NCBI GenBank assembly: GCA_047967505.1
Contig: CM106539.1
Length of the DNA: 64,000 nt
Reading direction: 5' to 3' (one strand)
Origin: Dipteris shenzhenensis
Taxonomy: Eukaryota; Polypodiophyta; Polypodiopsida; Gleicheniales
Position 1 is the stretch's first letter; each line of letters begins with the position of its first letter. The position numbers and the translations under genes were made by a program. Under the pieces are notes generated by a model that saw only the letters and a list, made by a program, of their open reading frames with translations, did no database searches and was not told where the DNA came from. Positions 60,601 to 64,000 of this stretch are shown in pieces.

Positions 60601-63030
60601 GTAGCCAATACAATTAGTGGAATGTCAATCTATAGCTTCGATCTGTCTAGACTACTACTAGCGGAGAATGGCAGTGGTGCCAATCTCATGCTTGCCTATA
60701 CACACATGTGCAGGATCATATGGAATTGTGTCAATCTCTGTGGAGAATGCCACCAATGGAGAATGGCAGTGGTGCCAATCTCATACCATGACCTGAAAAC
60801 ATGCACAAGGAATGCTAAACTCACAGGTGCATTCTTCTATGGAGTGATCACTGTCTCCGCTGTGTAGAGATCATATGGAATTGTGTCAATCTCTGAGATC
60901 ATCAGACTCACATGTGGAATGGAATAGGACACCACTCTCCTATGATCAGTGGAATACCCCTCCTAGAGTAGTAGGGTGAACATTTGTACAAGTGGAGAAT
61001 GGCAGTGGTGCCAATCTCTTATTAGGCCCTAAGAAATGGCATTGAGAAGCCTAAACTCACATGTGCATTCTTCTATGTAGTGATCACTGTCTCCGCTGTG
61101 CAGAGATCATATGGAATTGTGTCAATCTCTGTGGAGAATGCCACCAGTGGAGAATGGCAGTGGTGCTTATCTCATACCATGACCTGAAAACATGCACAAG
61201 GAATCCTAAACTCACATGTGCATTCTTCTATGTAGTGATCACTGTCTCCGCTGTGTAGAGACCATATGGAATTGTGTCAATCTCTGAGATCATCAAACTC
61301 ACATGTGGATTCTTCTACAAGTGGAGTCTGTCTAGACTACTACTAGCAGAGAATGGCAGTGGTGCCAATCTCACATGTGCATTATTCTAAGTAGTGATCA
61401 CTGTCTCCACTGTGTAGAGTTCATATGGAATTGTGTCAATCTCTGAGATCATCAGACTCACATGTGCAGTCTTCTATAAGTGGAGTCTGTCTAGACTACT
61501 ACTACCGGAGAATGGCAGTGGTGCCAATCTCATGCTTGCAACTACATGATGACACTAAGATCATCAAACTCACACTACAGCTAATAAATAATCCTACTAC
61601 AGCCAATAAATATAGTGGAATGTCAACCTACAGGTTTAGTTTGTCTAGATTACCACTAGTGGAGAATGGCAGTGATGCCAATCTCATGCTAGCAAATACA
61701 TAATGACACTGAGACCATCAAACTCACATGTGCATTGTTCTATGTAGTGATCACTGTCTCTGCTGTATAGATATCATATGGAATTGTGTCAATCTCTATG
61801 GAGAATGCCACCAGTGGAGAATGCCACCAGTGGAGAATGGTAGCATACCAAGACCTTAAAAATGGCACAAGGAATCCTAAACTCACATGTGCATTGGCAC
61901 TTTTGCAATTATACTACTACAACCAATAAAATTTTTGGAATGTCAATATAAAAGTTTAGTTTATCTAGACTACCACCAGTGGAGAATGGAAGTGATGCCA
62001 ATCTCATGCAGATAACTACATAATGACACTGAGATCCTCAAACTCACATGTGGATTGGAATCGAGCACCATTATCCTATCATCCTTGGAATACCCCTCTC
62101 AGAATATTAGGGTAAACATTTCTACAAGCGGAGAATGGCAGTGGTGCCAATCTCTTATTGGGCCCTAGACAATGGCATTGTGAAGCCTAAACTTAGAATA
62201 GTAGGGTAAACATTTGTACAAGTGGAGAATGGCAGTGGTGCCAATCTCTTATTAGGCCCTAAGAAATGGCATTGGGAAGCCTAAACTCACATGTGCATTG
62301 GCACAAGGAATCCTAAACTCACATGTGCATTGGCACTTTTGCCATTATCCCACTACCATTCTTCGCAAGTGGTAATGTGCATTCTTCTATGTAGTGATCA
62401 CTGTCTCGGCTGTGTAGAGATCATATAGAATTGTGTCAATCTCTGTGGAGAATGGCAGCGGTGCCAATCTCATACCATGACCTGAAAACATGCACAAGGA
62501 ATCCTAAACTCACATGTGCATTGGCACTTTTGCCATTATCCTACTCCGGCCATAAAATTAGTGGAATGTCAATCTATAGGTTTAGTTTGGCTAGATATTC
62601 ACTAGCGGATAATGGCAGTGATGCCAAACTCATGCTGGCCCTAAGAAATGGCATTGAGAAGCCTAAACTCACATGTGCATTCTTCTATGTAGTGATCACT
62701 GTCTCCGCTCACATTTGGATTGGAATCAGACACCACTCTCCTATGATCACTGGAATACCCCTCGTAGAATAGTAGGGTAAACATCTGTACAAGTGGAGAA
62801 TGGCAATGGTGCCAATCTCTTATTAGGCCTTAAGAAATAACATTGAGAAGCCTGTGTCAACCTCTATGGAGAATGCCACCAGTGGAGAATGGCAGTGGTG
62901 CCAATCTCATACCATGACCTTAAAACATGCACAAGGAATGCTAAACTCACATGTGCATTCTTCTATGTAGTGTTCACTATCTCCGCTATGTAGAGATCAT
63001 ATGGAATTGTGTCAATCTATGTGGAGATTG
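45586..63030. repeat. 17-kb satellite with higher-order organisation
   Basis: A mosaic of recurring modules: GAATACCCCTCCTAGAATAG; GGAGAATGGCAGTGGTGCCA then ATCTC; TTATTAGGCCCTAAGAAATG; AACTCACATGTGCATTCTTC; GTAGAGATCATATGGAATTG; and ACCATGACCTGAAAACATGC. The GAATACCCCT module recurs about every 340-470 bp, with 640-660-bp intervals between groups. A rarer module (ATAGGTTCAGTTTGTCTAGA or one-base variants) starts at about 46552, 49554, 51991, 55372, 58314 and 59760, marking higher-order units of about 3.00, 2.44, 3.38, 2.94 and 1.45 kb. The 65-123-codon open frames (many starting MCILLCS) are repeat translations with no sign of being genes. Order decays after about 60.6 kb. Confidence 0.92.
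57750..60480. repeat. Near-identical 1.44-kb duplication inside the satellite
   Basis: About 57750-59030 and about 59190-60480 match at offsets of 1,439-1,446 bases and share private variants (GAGAACGCCACCAGTGGAG, GGCAGTCGTGCC, GTGCAAAGATCACATGGAAT, GTAAATAGTTGTACAAG). The few differences include a 7-base gap near 58135. A local, recent duplication. Confidence 0.85.
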
Positions 63031-63202
63031 ATATTGTGTATATTTGCTTGCTGTGTTGGTGTAGTTTTTCATAATGCATATATAAGTTGCTTCGCCTTGG
63101 TTATTTTGTTAATAGAAGTTGCATTATGGTTGTAATATTTCCTACTACAGTTATGATTTTCTATTATACATTTCATTGTGTCCTTGGTTCTTTTGTTAAC
63201 AG

Positions 63203-64000
63203 AACATTGCAAGAATGGCTAGCAAGGGAAAGAGAAACGTTTGAGAGGTGTCAGTTTATGATGGAGTTAGTTCTGGAAGAGGATGGTTTTTGGATATATA
63301 CAATAACGAACTCCAAAAACTTCATAAAGTGCATTGTTTTGTGAACATCCAAGGAAGATGTTGGACAAGTTCAAGAGATGGAGGATACTGAGAAAGACAA
63401 CGTTCCTTGTCTCGAAATTCATACATTGGGAGGCAATGTGTATCAATTGGATCCTGCTTGTTTTGATCATGCGAGGATGAATGCTACTGGGGAGGACATG
63501 ATGATATCTAGGGGTTGGATTAATGAGCCAAAAAATTATACCAACCAACAGATATTAGAAAGCTTTGATTTGGTAACAAAAGGGATAAAGCAAGATATAA
63601 AAAAGAGTAGAAAAGTTTCGAAAAGAACCAAGAAAAGTGATGTTGTTGGATCAAGCTCTCAAGTGTCTCAGAACACATTGAAAGAGAAGGCTAGAGAGAC
63701 TGGTGAGGAGGAAACAATAGGTGAGAAGGAAATAAGGTCAGATGGAAAAACAAGCATTGGGGATAAACTGGATGCTAAAGACAAAGAGACAACTTTAGGA
63801 GGAAAACAGGGAGGTACGGGAATAGTCACTGATGGAACTGGAAGTGGAGGTGATGCAACGGGGAGTGGTGAGACACATATAACAGGACATGGTGAGAAAT
63901 CATCTGAAGCAACTATCATCCTATATAAGAAAATCCAGCCAGATGTTGACTTTAAGGCACTACAAAAGAAATTGGAAAGGAAGGACACAAGTATGACAAG
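63203..64000 (+). pseudogene. Start of an unidentified gene, runs off the window
   Basis: A splice-acceptor-like TTCTTTTGTTAACAG ends at 63202 and ATG follows at 63215 (MASKGKRNV, then TGA at 63242-63244). The same frame continues EVSVYDGVSSGRGWFLDIYN and HKVHCFVNIQGR to a TGA near 63390. From 63345 another frame is open to the window end, about 218 codons (contains EIHTLGGNVYQLDPACFDHA, MMISRGWINEPKNYTNQQIL), then a long Lys/Glu/Thr/Ser/Gly-rich stretch (GTGIVTDGTGSGGDATGSGE) that looks disordered. A frame switch around 63350-63390 and the early TGA suggest a decayed gene, or exons whose borders I misplace. I do not recognise the family. Its 3' end lies beyond 64000. Confidence 0.4.

Noticed and set aside
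46000-62800. Many 65-123-codon frames beginning MCILLCS or MAVVPISYHDLKTCTRNPKL
   Set aside because: They repeat with each satellite unit, decay without preference for synonymous change as far as can be judged by eye, and have no recognisable domain.
63668-63988. 106-codon minus frame rich in Ser/Pro/Val
   Set aside because: Antisense of the Lys/Glu/Thr/Gly-rich plus frame, which continues beyond the window and has the more protein-like upstream part.

Overview
This window reads as repeat-rich nuclear DNA of a land plant. The evidence is remnants of plant gene families (an AP2/ERF DNA-binding domain, an NRT1/PTR-family transporter, an alternative oxidase exon), plant-type transposons (CACTA/En-Spm Tnp2 and Transposase_24-like genes, Ty3/gypsy and Ty1/copia pol pieces, a DUF7869-type gene), a tRNA-iMet-type primer binding site and ordinary GT-AG introns. 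AT-rich unique DNA with many decayed transposons suggests a large genome (fern, gymnosperm, lycophyte or similar). The species cannot be fixed from sequence alone. I see no intact host gene, rRNA, tRNA or CRISPR array.

Layout. 1-286 is the end of a CACTA-like element that continues left of the window. 287-2000 is low-complexity pyrimidine DNA, a hairpin, an exact 26-bp tandem repeat and a 21-bp minisatellite. 2-24 kb is AT-rich DNA with short duplications, a 245-bp inverted-repeat element with a target duplication, four copies of a dispersed motif, fragments of AP2/ERF, NPF and AOX genes, a decayed Ty3/gypsy pol (about 17.35-18.95 kb) and the 3' end of a Ty1/copia element (about 21-22.3 kb).

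24-34 kb is the best-defined system: a complete 6,097-bp CACTA-like element (26512-32608, 'element A'). It has about 30-bp terminal inverted repeats starting CACAACAA, a 3-bp target duplication (GAC), a Transposase_24-like gene and a Tnp2 gene transcribed divergently, and clusters of a TAGACGCGC-type motif at both ends and between the two genes. Element A is inserted in the inter-gene region of an older relative, element B (24056-26511 and from 32609 on). A third, internally deleted Tnp2 lies at about 35.1-35.7 kb.

36.4-39.5 kb holds a minus-strand pseudogene joining a DUF8039-like N-terminal part to a DUF7869 transposase-like C-terminal part. 39.9-40.9 kb and 44.5-45.6 kb are arrays of a perfect 26-bp palindrome. 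45.6-63.0 kb is a 17-kb satellite with higher-order organisation, whose core motif looks like a decayed form of that palindrome. The last kilobase enters a lysine/glutamate/threonine/glycine-rich reading frame that runs off the window.

How the parts relate: within element A the two proteins would be the usual CACTA pair (Tnp2 catalyses; the second protein probably binds the subterminal motifs). Both genes carry stops and no Tnp2 copy here is full length, so any movement would need a helper elsewhere. Most short open frames in the satellite and pyrimidine tracts are repeat artefacts, not genes.
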